DNA from: DASVXQ01 sp036392615
GTDB lineage: Bacteria > Actinomycetota > CALGFH01
Assembly: GCA_036392615.1 (NCBI GenBank)
Contig: DASVXQ010000611.1
Span: 3,295 to 67,294 of the forward strand
DNA length: 64,000 nt
Direction: 5' to 3'
Of the stretch, positions 50,397-59,120 are shown piece after piece. The notes beneath the pieces are model-generated. The model was not told the origin of the DNA and ran no database searches. It saw nothing but the letters and a program-made list of their open reading frames with translations. Positions within the stretch are counted from its first letter, which is position 1. The number at the start of each line of letters is the position of its first letter. Made by a program: the position numbers and the translations under genes.

Positions 50397-51707
50397 ATGG
50401 TGCGTGCCATGACCGAGGTCGTCACCGGGTTCGACACCCTCGACGTGCGCTTCCCCACGTCGCTGCGGCTCGACGGCTCCGACGCGATGAACCAGGCGCC
50501 CGACTACTCGGCCGCCTACGTGATCCTCCGCACCGGCGACCCGAACCTCGAGGGGCACGGCTTCTGCTTCACCATCGGCCGCGGCACCGAGCTGTGCGTG
50601 CAGGCGATCCGGGCGCTGGCGCCGATGGTCGTCGGGGAGAAATGCGAGGACCTGTTCGCCGACATGGGCGGCCTCTGGCGCCGGCTGGTCGGCGACAGCC
50701 AGCTGCGCTGGCTCGGGCCGGAGAAGGGCGTCATCCACCTGGCGACCGCGGCGCTGGTCAACGCGGTGTGGGACCTGTACGCCAGGACGCGCGGCAAGCC
50801 GTTGTGGCAGCTGCTGGTCGAGCTCACCCCGGAGGAGATCGTCTCGCTGGTGGACTTCCGTTACCTGACCGACGCGCTCACGCCCGAGGAGGCGCTGGAG
50901 CTGCTGCGCCGCCAGCAGCCTGGCAGGGCAGAGCGCGCGGTGCGGCTGGCCGCCGGCGGCTATCCGGCCTACGACACCTCGGCGGGCTGGCTCGGCTACA
51001 GCGACGACAAGCTCCGGCGCCGCTGCGGAGAGGCCGTCGCCGCCGGCTTCAGCCACGTCAAGGTGAAGGTCGGCGCCAGCCTCGAGGACGACCTGCGGCG
51101 GCTGCGCATCGCCCGCGAGGTCCTCGGCCCGGACCGCGGACTGATGCTCGACGCCAACCAGGTGTGGAACGTCCCCCAGGCGATCGCCTGGATGGGCGAG
51201 CTGGCCGCCTTCGAGCCCTGGTGGATCGAGGAGCCGACCAGCCCCGACGACGTGCTGGGCCACGCCGCCATCGCCCGGGCGGTGGCGCCGATCCGGGTGG
51301 CGACCGGCGAGCACGCCCACAACCGGGTGATGTTCAAGCAGCTCCTGCAGGCCGGCGCGATCGCCGCCTGCCAGGTGGACGCCTGCCGGCTGGCCGGGGT
51401 CAACGAGGTCGTGGCGGTGCTGCTGCTGGCGGCCAAGTTCGGCGTGCCGGTCTGCCCGCACGCCGGCGGCGTCGGCCTCTGCGAGCTGGTGGTGCACCTC
51501 TCGGCGTTCGACTACATCGCGGTCAGCGGCTCGCTGGACGAGCGGATGATCGAGTACATCGACCATCTCCACGAGCACTTCGTCGAGCCGGTCCGGGTGG
51601 TGGGCGGCCGCTACCTGCTCCCGCGCCTGCCCGGTTACGCGGCGATGACCCGGGAGTCGCTCGCCGAGTACCGCTTCCCGGACGGGCCCGCCTGGGCGGC
51701 ACGCTGA
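50397..51707 (+). CDS. L-fuconate dehydratase (enolase superfamily)
   Basis: ATG 50397 (or 50409) gives 436 residues. The N-terminal capping domain begins ITGF-like (VVTGFDTLDVRFPTSL) and contains SDAMNQAPDYSAAYV, typical of FucD. The barrel carries K222-x-K224 (HVKVKVGA), the metal ligands in LMLDANQVW, WWIEEPTSPDD and VATGEHAHN, and the general-base His355 in CPHAGGVG. The positions match the Xanthomonas enzyme (K218/K220, H351) closely. It dehydrates L-fuconate to 2-keto-3-deoxy-L-fuconate. The aldolase or dehydrogenase of the next step is not adjacent. Confidence 0.92.
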   Translation: MVRAMTEVVTGFDTLDVRFPTSLRLDGSDAMNQAPDYSAAYVILRTGDPNLEGHGFCFTIGRGTELCVQAIRALAPMVVGEKCEDLFADMGGLWRRLVGDSQLRWLGPEKGVIHLATAALVNAVWDLYARTRGKPLWQLLVELTPEEIVSLVDFRYLTDALTPEEALELLRRQQPGRAERAVRLAAGGYPAYDTSAGWLGYSDDKLRRRCGEAVAAGFSHVKVKVGASLEDDLRRLRIAREVLGPDRGLMLDANQVWNVPQAIAWMGELAAFEPWWIEEPTSPDDVLGHAAIARAVAPIRVATGEHAHNRVMFKQLLQAGAIAACQVDACRLAGVNEVVAVLLLAAKFGVPVCPHAGGVGLCELVVHLSAFDYIAVSGSLDERMIEYIDHLHEHFVEPVRVVGGRYLLPRLPGYAAMTRESLAEYRFPDGPAWAAR

Positions 51708-51720
51708 CCGGCGCGGCCGC

Positions 51721-52029
51721 TCAGAGCTGCCAGACGACCGGCAGCTCGGCGTCCGCCGCACCGGAGTAGTCGTGGACCACCTCGAGCAGCTCGGCCATGC
51801 GCGCCTGCCAGGCGACGTTCACCGGCAGGTGCTCCAGGTCGGCCAGCATGCCGCGGTAGTGCTCGCACTCGACCAGGTGGAACAGGTCGAGGCCGCTGCG
51901 CCAGATGGTCCACGAGCGCACGCCCGCGGCCCTGATGGCCGCGGTCAGCTCCGCCGGGACCTCGCGGTGCGCCGCCTCGTAGGCCGCCTCGGCGCCAGGC
52001 TTGAGCCGTGTGTGCAGTGCCACCCGCAT
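51721..52029 (-). CDS. L-rhamnose/L-fucose-type mutarotase (RhaM family)
   Basis: ATG 52029 (or 52032, GGAGG upstream) gives 102-103 residues. It has the RhaM pattern: RVALHTRLKPGAEAAYEAAH with the catalytic-site His/Tyr residues, IWRSGLDLFHLVECEHY, and VNVAWQARMAELLEVVHDYS. It interconverts anomers of an L-deoxysugar so that the dehydrogenase gets its substrate. It is convergent with the dehydratase gene, only 13 bp away. Confidence 0.9.
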   Translation of the reverse strand: MRVALHTRLKPGAEAAYEAAHREVPAELTAAIRAAGVRSWTIWRSGLDLFHLVECEHYRGMLADLEHLPVNVAWQARMAELLEVVHDYSGAADAELPVVWQL

Positions 52030-52204
52030 CATGCGCGCACCTCCGCGTCTGGGGAGCGACGGAACGCCGGTCGCGGCCGTCGCGTTGCAGCCTGCTGCTA
52101 TGGTCCCCTGGCAGCGTCAAGGGATCCACGAGCAGGGAGCCGGGCGATCGATGCGCAGCGAGCCGTCCCCGCCCCGGCCTGAGCGGGCCAGGTGGCCCCG
52201 GCTG

Positions 52205-52300
52205 GGCGCGGCCGGACCAGGCCCATCTGATCCGCGACTTCCGCGAGTTCACCGGCACCACCCCGACCCGCTTCGTCACCCAGATGGCCGGGCCAGCGGT
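52205..52300 (+). pseudogene. C-terminal fragment of an AraC-family regulator
   Basis: DQAHLIRDFREFTGTTPTRF is the second helix-turn-helix and its following motif of AraC proteins. No start, first helix-turn-helix or sensor domain is present in frame. It lies beyond the mutarotase gene in an otherwise empty 545-bp gap (52030-52574), which shows nothing else. Confidence 0.65.
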
Positions 52301-52574
52301 GCAATCCGTTCAAGACCCGCTCGAGGTCGCCTCCCAGCCTGGCCGGCGACACTGCCGTGGCGACCTGACGGGAGGGTGCGCGACGCGCGGACGGTCCGGA
52401 CCGTTCTGGGCCGGGTGATCGCACTGAGCGGCGCGGCCGCCGCCTGAGGAGCGGCTGACGCGGGTCCTGCCGCCGGGGCCCGATCCGTGGAAGGATGGAC
52501 CCGTCGGCGGCAACGCAGTTTCACGGATACCGGCTGACCTGCGCGGCAGGCGGCCCTCGTGAGAGGCGGGATCC

Positions 52575-52766
52575 ATGAGCCAGACCCGCAAGCTGTACCG
52601 CAGCCAAACCAATCGCATGCTGGGCGGCGTCTGTGGCGGCCTGGCCGAGTTCCTCAACACCGACGTGACCCTGATCCGGGTGCTGTTCGTGCTGCTGACG
52701 GTGCTCGGCGGCGCCGGCCCGATCATCTACCTGGCGATGTGGATCATCGTCCCCAACCAGCCGTGA
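52575..52766 (+). CDS. PspC-domain protein
   Basis: ATG 52575 (GAGAGG upstream) gives 63 residues. KLYRSQTNRMLGGVCGGLAE then a membrane helix (LIRVLFVLLTVLGGAGPIIY) is the complete PspC domain. Such short proteins are envelope-stress-related membrane proteins. It is followed closely by another membrane protein gene. Confidence 0.9.
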   Translation: MSQTRKLYRSQTNRMLGGVCGGLAEFLNTDVTLIRVLFVLLTVLGGAGPIIYLAMWIIVPNQP

Positions 52767-52773
52767 GCGGGCG

Positions 52774-53160
52774 GTGGTGAGCGACGCGGCGGCGCGCGAC
52801 GCCCTGCCAGCGGCGGAGTACCTGCTGTTCGGCGTCGTGGTGGTGCACACGCTGCCCAGGCACGGCTGGATCGCGCGTCGGGTCAGCCGGCCCTACCGGA
52901 CCATCGTGTGGCAGACGCTGCGCGTGGCCGTGGGCGTGGCCACCTGGCCGACGGTGTTCCTCTTCGAGTGGGTCGTGAACGGCGGGCGGCTGCCGCTCCC
53001 AGAGGACAGCTGGATCATGGAGCTGCTCCGCTGGCCCTACGGCAGCCTGCTGCACCAGGCCGGGACACTCGCTGCCGCTGTGGTGCTCTGGCCGCTGGTC
53101 TTCGCCGCCGAGTGGGCCATCTGGCTGCTGCGCCTCGGCTCCCGCCGTCGCCACGGGTAG
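52774..53160 (+). CDS. Small membrane protein of unknown function
   Basis: GTG 52774 gives 128 residues with two or three hydrophobic segments (YLLFGVVVVHTLP, VAVGVATWPTVFLFEWVV, LAAAVVLWPLVFAAEWAIWL). It starts 7 bp after the PspC stop and is probably cotranscribed. No domain is recognised. Confidence 0.6.
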   Translation: MVSDAAARDALPAAEYLLFGVVVVHTLPRHGWIARRVSRPYRTIVWQTLRVAVGVATWPTVFLFEWVVNGGRLPLPEDSWIMELLRWPYGSLLHQAGTLAAAVVLWPLVFAAEWAIWLLRLGSRRRHG

Positions 53161-53179
53161 CGGCTCCAGCCGCACGTGC

Positions 53180-53578
53180 TCAGGTGCGCAGCGCCTCGAC
53201 CGTCGCCGTGGGGACGATCCCTTCCACCAGGCGGGCCAGCTCGCTGTCCAGAGTGACGAACGCATCCGCCTGCAGCTGCGTGAGTGCGACGTACTCGGCG
53301 TCGTAGGTCTCTGCCAGCCCCAGCTGGTCGGCGACCTCCCAGGCCCGCCGCCGGAGCACCGCGTCGCCGAGGAGGCGGATCGGGATGGTCCGGATGCGGG
53401 CGAGCCGGTCGAGGGCCACGTCGCGTGGGATCTCGCCTCGGTACACGGCCTCGTGCAGGACCGAGAGCATCTGGGAGCGCAACAGCGTCGGCGCGAGCAG
53501 CTCGTGCTCGGCGGAGACCTCGATCCCCTCGCTGGCCAAGTGGAGGAGGGCGCCACAGTCGACGACGAATCTGGTCAT
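53180..53578 (-). CDS. PIN-domain nuclease, VapC-like, without a visible antitoxin
   Basis: 132 residues. The acidic quartet of PIN domains is present: D7 (VVDCGALL), E43 (VLHEAV), D93 (YDAEYVALT) and D111 (FVTLDSELA). VapC proteins are ribonucleases usually encoded just after a small VapB antitoxin. Here the upstream side is a divergent oxidoreductase gene with only 58 bp between, so no VapB fits. It may be a solitary or inactive toxin. Confidence 0.85.
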   Translation of the reverse strand: MTRFVVDCGALLHLASEGIEVSAEHELLAPTLLRSQMLSVLHEAVYRGEIPRDVALDRLARIRTIPIRLLGDAVLRRRAWEVADQLGLAETYDAEYVALTQLQADAFVTLDSELARLVEGIVPTATVEALRT

Positions 53579-53636
53579 GGACTGACGAGCCTACCGCTCG
53601 CGGAGCGCACTGGGAATCGTGACGGGAGGAAGGACG

Positions 53637-54626
53637 ATGGGTGAGGTGGATGTGACCGGACCGCGGATCGGGTGGGGCGTGCTCGGGGCCGCAGGGATCG
53701 CGCGGCGGCGGTTCCTGCCCGCGCTGGAGCAGGCGCGCAACGGCCACCTGGTGGCGCTCGGGTCCCGCAGCCTTGACCGGGCCGCGGCGCTCGCCCCGGG
53801 CGGCGCGGTCGGCTCCTACGAGGACGTGCTCGCGGACCCGGCGGTCGACGCCGTCTACATCCCGCTGCCCAACGGCCTGCACGCCGAGTGGGTCCGCAGG
53901 GCGCTCGCCGCCGGCAAGCACGTGCTGTGCGAGAAGCCGCTGGTCCTGCGCGCCGCGGAGGCGGAGGAGATCGCGATCATGGCGGCCGCGGCCGGCAGGG
54001 TGGTCATGGAGGGCTTCATGTACCGGCTCCATCCGCAGTACGAGCCGGCCGTCTGGGAGCCGCTGGTCGAGCGGATCGGGCGGTTGCGGGCGGCGCACGT
54101 GCGCCGCAGCTTCACCCAGGACCACCCCGGCGACTACCGCGAGGACGCCGCACTCGGCGGCGGCGCGATCTGGGACATCGGCTGCTACTGCCTCGACCTG
54201 GTGACCCGGCTCTGCGGCGCGCCGGTCGAGGTCCACGCCACGGGCGACCTGCGGCGTGGGGTGGAATGGACCTCCGCGGTGCAGCTCCGGTTCCCCTCCG
54301 GGGTGCTGGCGAGCGCCTGGTGGAGCTTTGCCGGGCCGCTGTCGCAGCGGCTCTCGCTGGTCGGCGAGCTCGGCACGCTGGAGCTCGACGCTCCCTTCCG
54401 CTCGGACGGCCCTTCCGGAGCGTGGCTCGACACCGGCGACGGGGCCCGGTGGATCGAGTTCCCAGGCGACGACTGCTTCCGCCGCGAGATCGAGCATTTC
54501 GGCGACGTGGTCCTCGGAGCGGCCACACCCGCGGTCCCGCTGGGCGACTCGGCCCGGTGGCTGCACGTGGCCGAGGTCGTCGAACGGCAGGTGCGCGCGC
54601 GGGCCGACCGGCCAGGCGAGGGCTGA
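53637..54626 (+). CDS. Gfo/Idh/MocA family oxidoreductase
   Basis: ATG 53637 (after GGAGGAAGG) gives 329 residues. The Rossmann motif is GVLGAAGIARRRFLPAL (GxxGxAxxR variant of the dihydrodiol/xylose dehydrogenase branch), with CEKPLVL, then EGFMYRLHPQ and GGGAIWDIGCYCLDL. Members oxidise the C1 of free sugars. Close to the fucose-type operon it is a candidate sugar dehydrogenase of that pathway, but it is 1.6 kb away and not under the same visible operator. Confidence 0.88.
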   Translation: MGEVDVTGPRIGWGVLGAAGIARRRFLPALEQARNGHLVALGSRSLDRAAALAPGGAVGSYEDVLADPAVDAVYIPLPNGLHAEWVRRALAAGKHVLCEKPLVLRAAEAEEIAIMAAAAGRVVMEGFMYRLHPQYEPAVWEPLVERIGRLRAAHVRRSFTQDHPGDYREDAALGGGAIWDIGCYCLDLVTRLCGAPVEVHATGDLRRGVEWTSAVQLRFPSGVLASAWWSFAGPLSQRLSLVGELGTLELDAPFRSDGPSGAWLDTGDGARWIEFPGDDCFRREIEHFGDVVLGAATPAVPLGDSARWLHVAEVVERQVRARADRPGEG

Positions 54627-54636
54627 CGCGAACGCC

Positions 54637-54666
54637 GATGGACCCTTGCGGGAGCAGGGGTCCATC
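54637..54666. terminator. Bidirectional hairpin terminator
   Basis: GATGGACCCTTGC (54637-54649) pairs with GCAGGGGTCCATC (54654-54666), 12 of 13 positions, with a 4-base loop. It lies between two convergent genes. Confidence 0.7.
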
Positions 54667-54685
54667 GGGGTCCGGAGGGGTGCGC

Positions 54686-55204
54686 TCAGCGGCAGGGCGC
54701 GGGCGTCGGGGTGGCCACGGACGGTGGCGCCCCCGGCGGGAGGACGAAGCTGGCATAGACCGCCGCCGGCTCCTTCCCGCGGTTCTCGGCGACGTGGACG
54801 GCGCCCGGGAACTCGAAGAATCCCTGGCCCGCCGGTACGACCTGGGACACGCAGCGCCCGTGGGCGGCGTGGCTGAGGGTCACGGCTCCGGCGACGACCT
54901 GCACGAAGACGGGACCCGGGTGGTCGTGCCAGCCGGTCGACGCGCCCGGCTGGAAGTCGAGGCGGGCGGTCAGCACGTTCGACTCGCGGTGTCGGACGAC
55001 CTTGAGCGGGCCGGGAACCAGCGCCGCCGCGACCGGGGTGACGACCGGGCCGGGCGGCGGCGCGGTCTGCGCGCCCTCGGCCGCGCTACCGGCGGCGCTG
55101 GCGATGCCGCCGACGGAGAAGAGCAGGGCCGCGCCGACGGCGGCGGCGGTCAGCGCCGCCGAGCTGACCAGAACGGCTCGACGGCTGGGAACGGGAAGGC
55201 GCAT
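54686..55204 (-). CDS. Secreted cupin-domain protein
   Basis: ATG 55204 (after AAAGGGG) gives 172 residues. A basic start and a hydrophobic segment (AVLVSSAALTAAAVGAALLF) act as signal peptide or anchor. The cupin core has GASTGWHDHPGPVFVQVVAG and a second motif PGAVHVAEN, with His ligands for a metal. The function is unassigned, as for most single cupins. Confidence 0.82.
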   Translation of the reverse strand: MRLPVPSRRAVLVSSAALTAAAVGAALLFSVGGIASAAGSAAEGAQTAPPPGPVVTPVAAALVPGPLKVVRHRESNVLTARLDFQPGASTGWHDHPGPVFVQVVAGAVTLSHAAHGRCVSQVVPAGQGFFEFPGAVHVAENRGKEPAAVYASFVLPPGAPPSVATPTPAPCR

Positions 55205-55411
55205 GCAAGCCCCTTTCTGCGGTGCCGGGAACGAGGTGCCGGTCGCCGACGCGACCAGCGGCGGGGACCGTATGGCGGGCCGCTCAGCGGCTCCTCAGCC
55301 GGCGCTTAGCCACGGCTTAACCGGAGCCGACGTAGATCGTGTGCACGAGCTGGTCGTGCCAGGGGTCAGCGGCCGGTGATCGCCCCGCGGCTAGGGAGGA
55401 CAGAGCCTGAG

Positions 55412-55858
55412 ATGGCTGGGTCGGCTGCCAAGGATCATGTCGTCTACCCGCTGGAGAAGCGGGTGATCAACCCGATCGTCCTGCTCGCATGGGAGCTCGG
55501 CATCCCGCCTCCGGGCGACGCCCTGCTGGAGACGACCGGGCGGCGGACGGGACAGCCGCGGCGAACGCCAGTGTGCGATGGCCTGGACGGGGAGACCTTC
55601 TGGCTGGTGGCCCAGCGCGGGCGACGCGCCGACTGGGTCAAGAACATCCAGGCCAACCCGCGCGTCCGGGTCAAGGTCCGCAGCGGGTCTGGCGTCGTCT
55701 GGAGGGCCGGAACGGCGCACATTCTGGACGATGACGACCCGCGCGAGCGGCAGCGGCGGATCGGCCGGGGCAACCTGGCGCGCCGCCTGTGCGTGTCCGC
55801 GTCGGCGGCGATGGACACCGATCCGCTGACGGTGCGCATCGACCTTGATACCCGCTGA
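55412..55858 (+). CDS. Deazaflavin (F420)-dependent nitroreductase-like protein
   Basis: ATG 55412 (GGGAGGA upstream) gives 148 residues, the usual size of the DDN family. LLETTGRRTGQPRRTPVCDG, FWLVAQRGRRADWVKNIQAN and PRVRVKVRSG are the signature stretches that bind F420 phosphate and the deazaflavin. It probably reduces quinones or nitro compounds with reduced F420. It stands alone. Confidence 0.88.
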   Translation: MAGSAAKDHVVYPLEKRVINPIVLLAWELGIPPPGDALLETTGRRTGQPRRTPVCDGLDGETFWLVAQRGRRADWVKNIQANPRVRVKVRSGSGVVWRAGTAHILDDDDPRERQRRIGRGNLARRLCVSASAAMDTDPLTVRIDLDTR

Positions 55859-55866
55859 TTCCTGGC

Positions 55867-55990
55867 AGGCGTGACCCCGCTCAACCAGCAAACGGGTTGG
55901 GCCGAAGAACTACCTGTGGGCACCCGCTCGCGCGGTTCCCTGTGGTGCCGCCGCGCCGGCGGCCCGGTCGCGGCGGAGGCCTCGAGGAGA
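55867..55990 (+). repeat. Inverted repeat block 1, left copy
   Basis: This stretch matches the reverse complement of 60337-60450. The clearest run is CCGAAGAACTACCTGTGGGC, with CTCAACCAG before it and similar GC-rich sequence after it. It looks like the relic of a coding sequence I cannot name. Confidence 0.6.
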
Positions 55991-56149
55991 CCGCGGTATC
56001 ACGCCGGACCGGTGACTCTGGGGCCGCCGGCAGCCTCTTCGGCACGAGGTACCTGCCCGGCTACGCCTGGTTGTTCCCCATCGATCAAGGCCGCGCCAGC
56101 GTCGGCATGGGGCATGGACGTCTCGAAGCACCACGGGATCAGCGCGCTG

Positions 56150-56245
56150 GCTCATCACATGAGGGAGGCGTGATGACAACACTGACCAAGGAACCAACGA
56201 CCCTCGGGATGCCGTGGGAGGAGCAGTACGGCTACGCCCAGGCAG
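56150..56245 (+). repeat. Inverted repeat block 2, left copy (RidA start region)
   Basis: The 96 bp from GCTCATCAC through the ribosome site GGGAGGCG, the RidA ATG and its first 24 codons match the reverse complement of 60032-60127 at 91 of 96 positions without gaps. Confidence 0.9.
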
Positions 56246-56571
56246 TGAAGGTCGGAGACACCGTCTACCTTTCCGGGCAGGTGAGCCACGACGACCGGGC
56301 CAACGTCCTCGGGGTCGGCGACATGGAAGTCCAGATGCGTACGGCCTATGCGAACATCGGGAAGGTGCTCGCACAGTACGGCGCGACGATCGACAACCTG
56401 GTCGAGGAGACGCTCTACGTCCGGGACATGGACGCCGCGTTCCAGGCCCGGGTGAAGATGAAGGACGAGGTCTTCGCCGGAAACCCGGTCGTCGCGAGCA
56501 CCATCGTCCAGATCGAGCGTCTGGCCTTCCCGGAGCTCCTGGTCGAGATCAGGTGCGTCGCCAAGATGTGA
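56173..56571 (+). CDS. RidA/YjgF-family protein
   Basis: ATG 56173 gives 132 residues. VGDTVYLSGQVSHDDRANVL, TAYANIGKVLAQYGATIDNL, VEETLYVRDMDAAF and LLVEIRCVAKM follow the RidA family order, including the Arg near the C-terminus. Canonical RidA hydrolyses enamine/imine intermediates; this one is from the broader family, so the substrate is open. Its 5' end, including the first 24 codons, is duplicated on the MpaB gene. Confidence 0.9.
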   Translation: MTTLTKEPTTLGMPWEEQYGYAQAVKVGDTVYLSGQVSHDDRANVLGVGDMEVQMRTAYANIGKVLAQYGATIDNLVEETLYVRDMDAAFQARVKMKDEVFAGNPVVASTIVQIERLAFPELLVEIRCVAKM

Positions 56572-56590
56572 CAGGGTGAGACCAGGCGGT

Positions 56591-57643
56591 TTATCGCAGG
56601 CGGACTCCGCCGGCGACGACGGCCGCCGGGCGGGCCAGCTGGTCCGGGTTCTGGCGGGGGTCGTGATGGTAGGTGACGATGTCGGCGGCCTTGCTGGCGC
56701 CGAGGAAGCGGCGAGGCCAGGTGCTCGCCGCGGCCAGCGCATCCTGCGGCTCCAGTCCCATCTGGGCCAGCAGCGCCACCTCCCGGGGGATCGACCCGGT
56801 CACGTCCGTGCCGGCCAGCACCGGCACGCCGAGCCGGACGGCCAACGGCAGCAGCTCGGCGATCCGCGCGCGGCCCTCCTGGAACCGGTGCCGGCGCTCC
56901 GGCGTCATGTCCGGGGCGTCCAGCATGGTGAGCAGCGCGCCCACCGTCGGCGTCCAGGCGGTTCCACGGTCCGCCATGTCCCTGACGGCGTGCTCGTCCA
57001 GCCCGAACCCGTGCTCAACGGAATCCACACCCGCGGCGACCAGCTGGCCCGCGCCCGGCACCGTCGAGTGCACCGCCACCCGGGCACCGGCCTCGTGCGC
57101 CGCGGCCACCAGCCGCGCGATGGCGTCGATCCGGTACGTGGCCTCGGCGTCGGTCCCGGCGGCCAGGTCGGGGAAGTCGGCGATCACCTTGACCCAGGCC
57201 GCTCCCCGGCCGATCTCCGCCATCGCGGCGTCGACCAGGCCGGTCTCATCCACCGGCGCGTCGAGCAGGTCCGGGAAGTAGCGGCCGGCCGGAGCCAGGA
57301 ACCGGCCGGCCGCCTGCAGCGCCGGCGTGCCCGGCCCGGACCCGAGCTGCAGGGTCAGGCCGCCCGCAGAGCCGACATCGCGGACCAGGGTGATCCCCGC
57401 CTGCGCCCAGGCGACCAGGTTCGCCCGGGCGGCGCTGGCGGCCAACGGCACCAGGCCCGCCGGCCCGGAGCCAACGGCCGGGTGCGCGTGCGCGTCGACC
57501 AGCCCGGGCAGGACGAACCCACCCGGGAGCGGGTCGGCGCCGGCCACCGGCCGGTCATGGACGGCGCCCGAGCCGTCGATCCACCACGACGCCGGCTCGT
57601 CGCCGAAGGGGAGCGCAACGCCGTGAAGCGCCCAGGCCTTCAT
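56591..57643 (-). CDS. Amidohydrolase-superfamily protein (imidazolonepropionase-like)
   Basis: ATG 57643 gives 350 residues. Metal ligands are visible: DAHAHP (HxH), K in WVKVIAD, H in VAVHSTV, H in VEHGFG and D in LAGTDV. The C-terminal beta-sandwich closes with ADIVTYHHDPRQNPDQL. It should hydrolyse an amide or lactam bond. It ends 19 bp from the convergent RidA gene. Confidence 0.85.
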   Translation of the reverse strand: MKAWALHGVALPFGDEPASWWIDGSGAVHDRPVAGADPLPGGFVLPGLVDAHAHPAVGSGPAGLVPLAASAARANLVAWAQAGITLVRDVGSAGGLTLQLGSGPGTPALQAAGRFLAPAGRYFPDLLDAPVDETGLVDAAMAEIGRGAAWVKVIADFPDLAAGTDAEATYRIDAIARLVAAAHEAGARVAVHSTVPGAGQLVAAGVDSVEHGFGLDEHAVRDMADRGTAWTPTVGALLTMLDAPDMTPERRHRFQEGRARIAELLPLAVRLGVPVLAGTDVTGSIPREVALLAQMGLEPQDALAAASTWPRRFLGASKAADIVTYHHDPRQNPDQLARPAAVVAGGVRLR

Positions 57644-57753
57644 CCCGGCACGGTAACGACGGGTGCCTGAGCGCGCCACCACCAGCGGGGATGGAGCAGC
57701 GTCTCATGCTGGTAGACGTTCGGCGGCCCATCGTTGACCACGGCATCGATGTA

Positions 57754-58908
57754 CTAGGAGCGACGCTCGCGTGAAAATCCCGCGTCGGCGCAGGCACTCT
57801 CCAGGCTGCCAAGCCCGAAGGCTTCAACCGGGCCGAGCGCGCCCGCGGGCCGCACGCCCTCCGTGGCCGCCCTGCCCGCCGCCCAGGCAAGCATCGGCGC
57901 GGTGAACGAATAGGGATCCCCGCCGGTCAGGTGCACCCCGGCCAGCTTCCCGCCGCTGGCGTCGCCCGCCACCGCCACCACGTCTGAGCGGATGGCTTCC
58001 CCCGTGCCGGGCGCGGCCCTGCTGCGCTGAACCCGGCGGGCCTGCTGATCCAGAGCCCGGCGCACACCTGGCAGGCGGCCCAACGGCGTGGCGAGCGCGG
58101 AGGCGTAGGACACGAGCCTGGTGGCGGCGCCGAACCAGCCGAGGTAGACACCCACCTCGGTGAGCGGCGCCTGCGCCACGATGCCGCCTGCTCCCGCTGC
58201 CCGCGGCCGCAGCCTGGGCAGCGCGAAATGCTCCGATGAGCCGATCGAGAAGGCCTGCCGTGCCTTGCCGTCGATCTCGAACGACATGACGCGCGCGGCG
58301 GTCCGCTCGCTCACGACGCGGCCGCCGCGGAACGCGTAGCCGGGCTCGAGCAGCACGCCGGCCACCGACGCGCGCGTGCCCGCGCTTGTCCCCTTCCGGA
58401 TGTTCCCGCGCACGAAGTAGCCGACCCGCACCCGGGCCGCGGCGGGCCCGGCGGCCTCGAGCGCGAGAGCCCCCGCGAGGTTTCCTGGCACGTAGTCGTA
58501 GCCGAACGCGGTCAGCAGCACCGCACCGGTGCGTTCCGCCCGCGGGCCGAATTCCTCGAACACCTGGCGGATGAACGGCGGTTCACCGCTGGAGTCCAGG
58601 TAGATCGCGCCCGCTTCCACGGCCGCCGCCACGGCGGACCGGCCGACCTTCAAGAATGGTCCCGCGGTCGACACCAGCACGTCGCCAGGCTCGAGCAGCT
58701 GCCGCAGTGGCTCAGGTCGTTCGATGCCCGCGACGGCCGTCTCCAGCTCGATCCCCTCGCCTGTCCGCGCGAGACGGGCGGCGAGCGCGTTCAGCCGGCC
58801 CCGGTCACGGCCCGCAAGGACCGGGCGGGCGCCGCTGGCGACCATCGCCCGCGCGGTGCGCGCCCCGATATAGCCCGTCGCCCCGTACAGGACGATTCGA
58901 CCTGGCAT
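57754..58908 (-). CDS. Saccharopine dehydrogenase-like NAD(P)-binding protein
   Basis: ATG 58908 gives 384 residues. RIVLYGATGYIGARTARAMV is the Rossmann motif, followed by AGRDRGRLNALAARL, DVLVSTAGPFLKVG, YLDSSGEPPFIRQ and LLTAFGYDYVPGNL, the pattern of the trans-acting enoyl reductase/saccharopine dehydrogenase-like family. The true substrate is unknown. The 210 bp upstream show no gene. Confidence 0.85.
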   Translation of the reverse strand: MPGRIVLYGATGYIGARTARAMVASGARPVLAGRDRGRLNALAARLARTGEGIELETAVAGIERPEPLRQLLEPGDVLVSTAGPFLKVGRSAVAAAVEAGAIYLDSSGEPPFIRQVFEEFGPRAERTGAVLLTAFGYDYVPGNLAGALALEAAGPAAARVRVGYFVRGNIRKGTSAGTRASVAGVLLEPGYAFRGGRVVSERTAARVMSFEIDGKARQAFSIGSSEHFALPRLRPRAAGAGGIVAQAPLTEVGVYLGWFGAATRLVSYASALATPLGRLPGVRRALDQQARRVQRSRAAPGTGEAIRSDVVAVAGDASGGKLAGVHLTGGDPYSFTAPMLAWAAGRAATEGVRPAGALGPVEAFGLGSLESACADAGFSRERRS

Positions 58909-59120
58909 GGCATCAACCCACCGTCGCGTGTCTGGACGCGGCGGCCCTGGGCCGCCACCACGGTACAACCCATCCAAGTCATAGTTGGCCGCCACACTCC
59001 ACGACGGCAGCCCAGGCGCCTGGCGCGCTGCAGGTCCGTTGCCGGCAGCGCCGCGTGGATGGGACAATCCGCCAACATCGGCCGAGCCTCCCCGCGGCGC
59101 CAGACGCTTCGATTGGCGCT

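Noticed and set aside
53637..54626. Membership of the fucose-type operon
   Set aside because: It is separated from the dehydratase by a convergent gene, a PspC pair and a PIN gene, and has no copy of the operator; kept only as a candidate partner.
55871..56173. A 100-codon plus-strand gene before RidA
   Set aside because: The frame covers the repeat block and has no ribosome site or domain; the homologous inverted copy does not keep the same frame.
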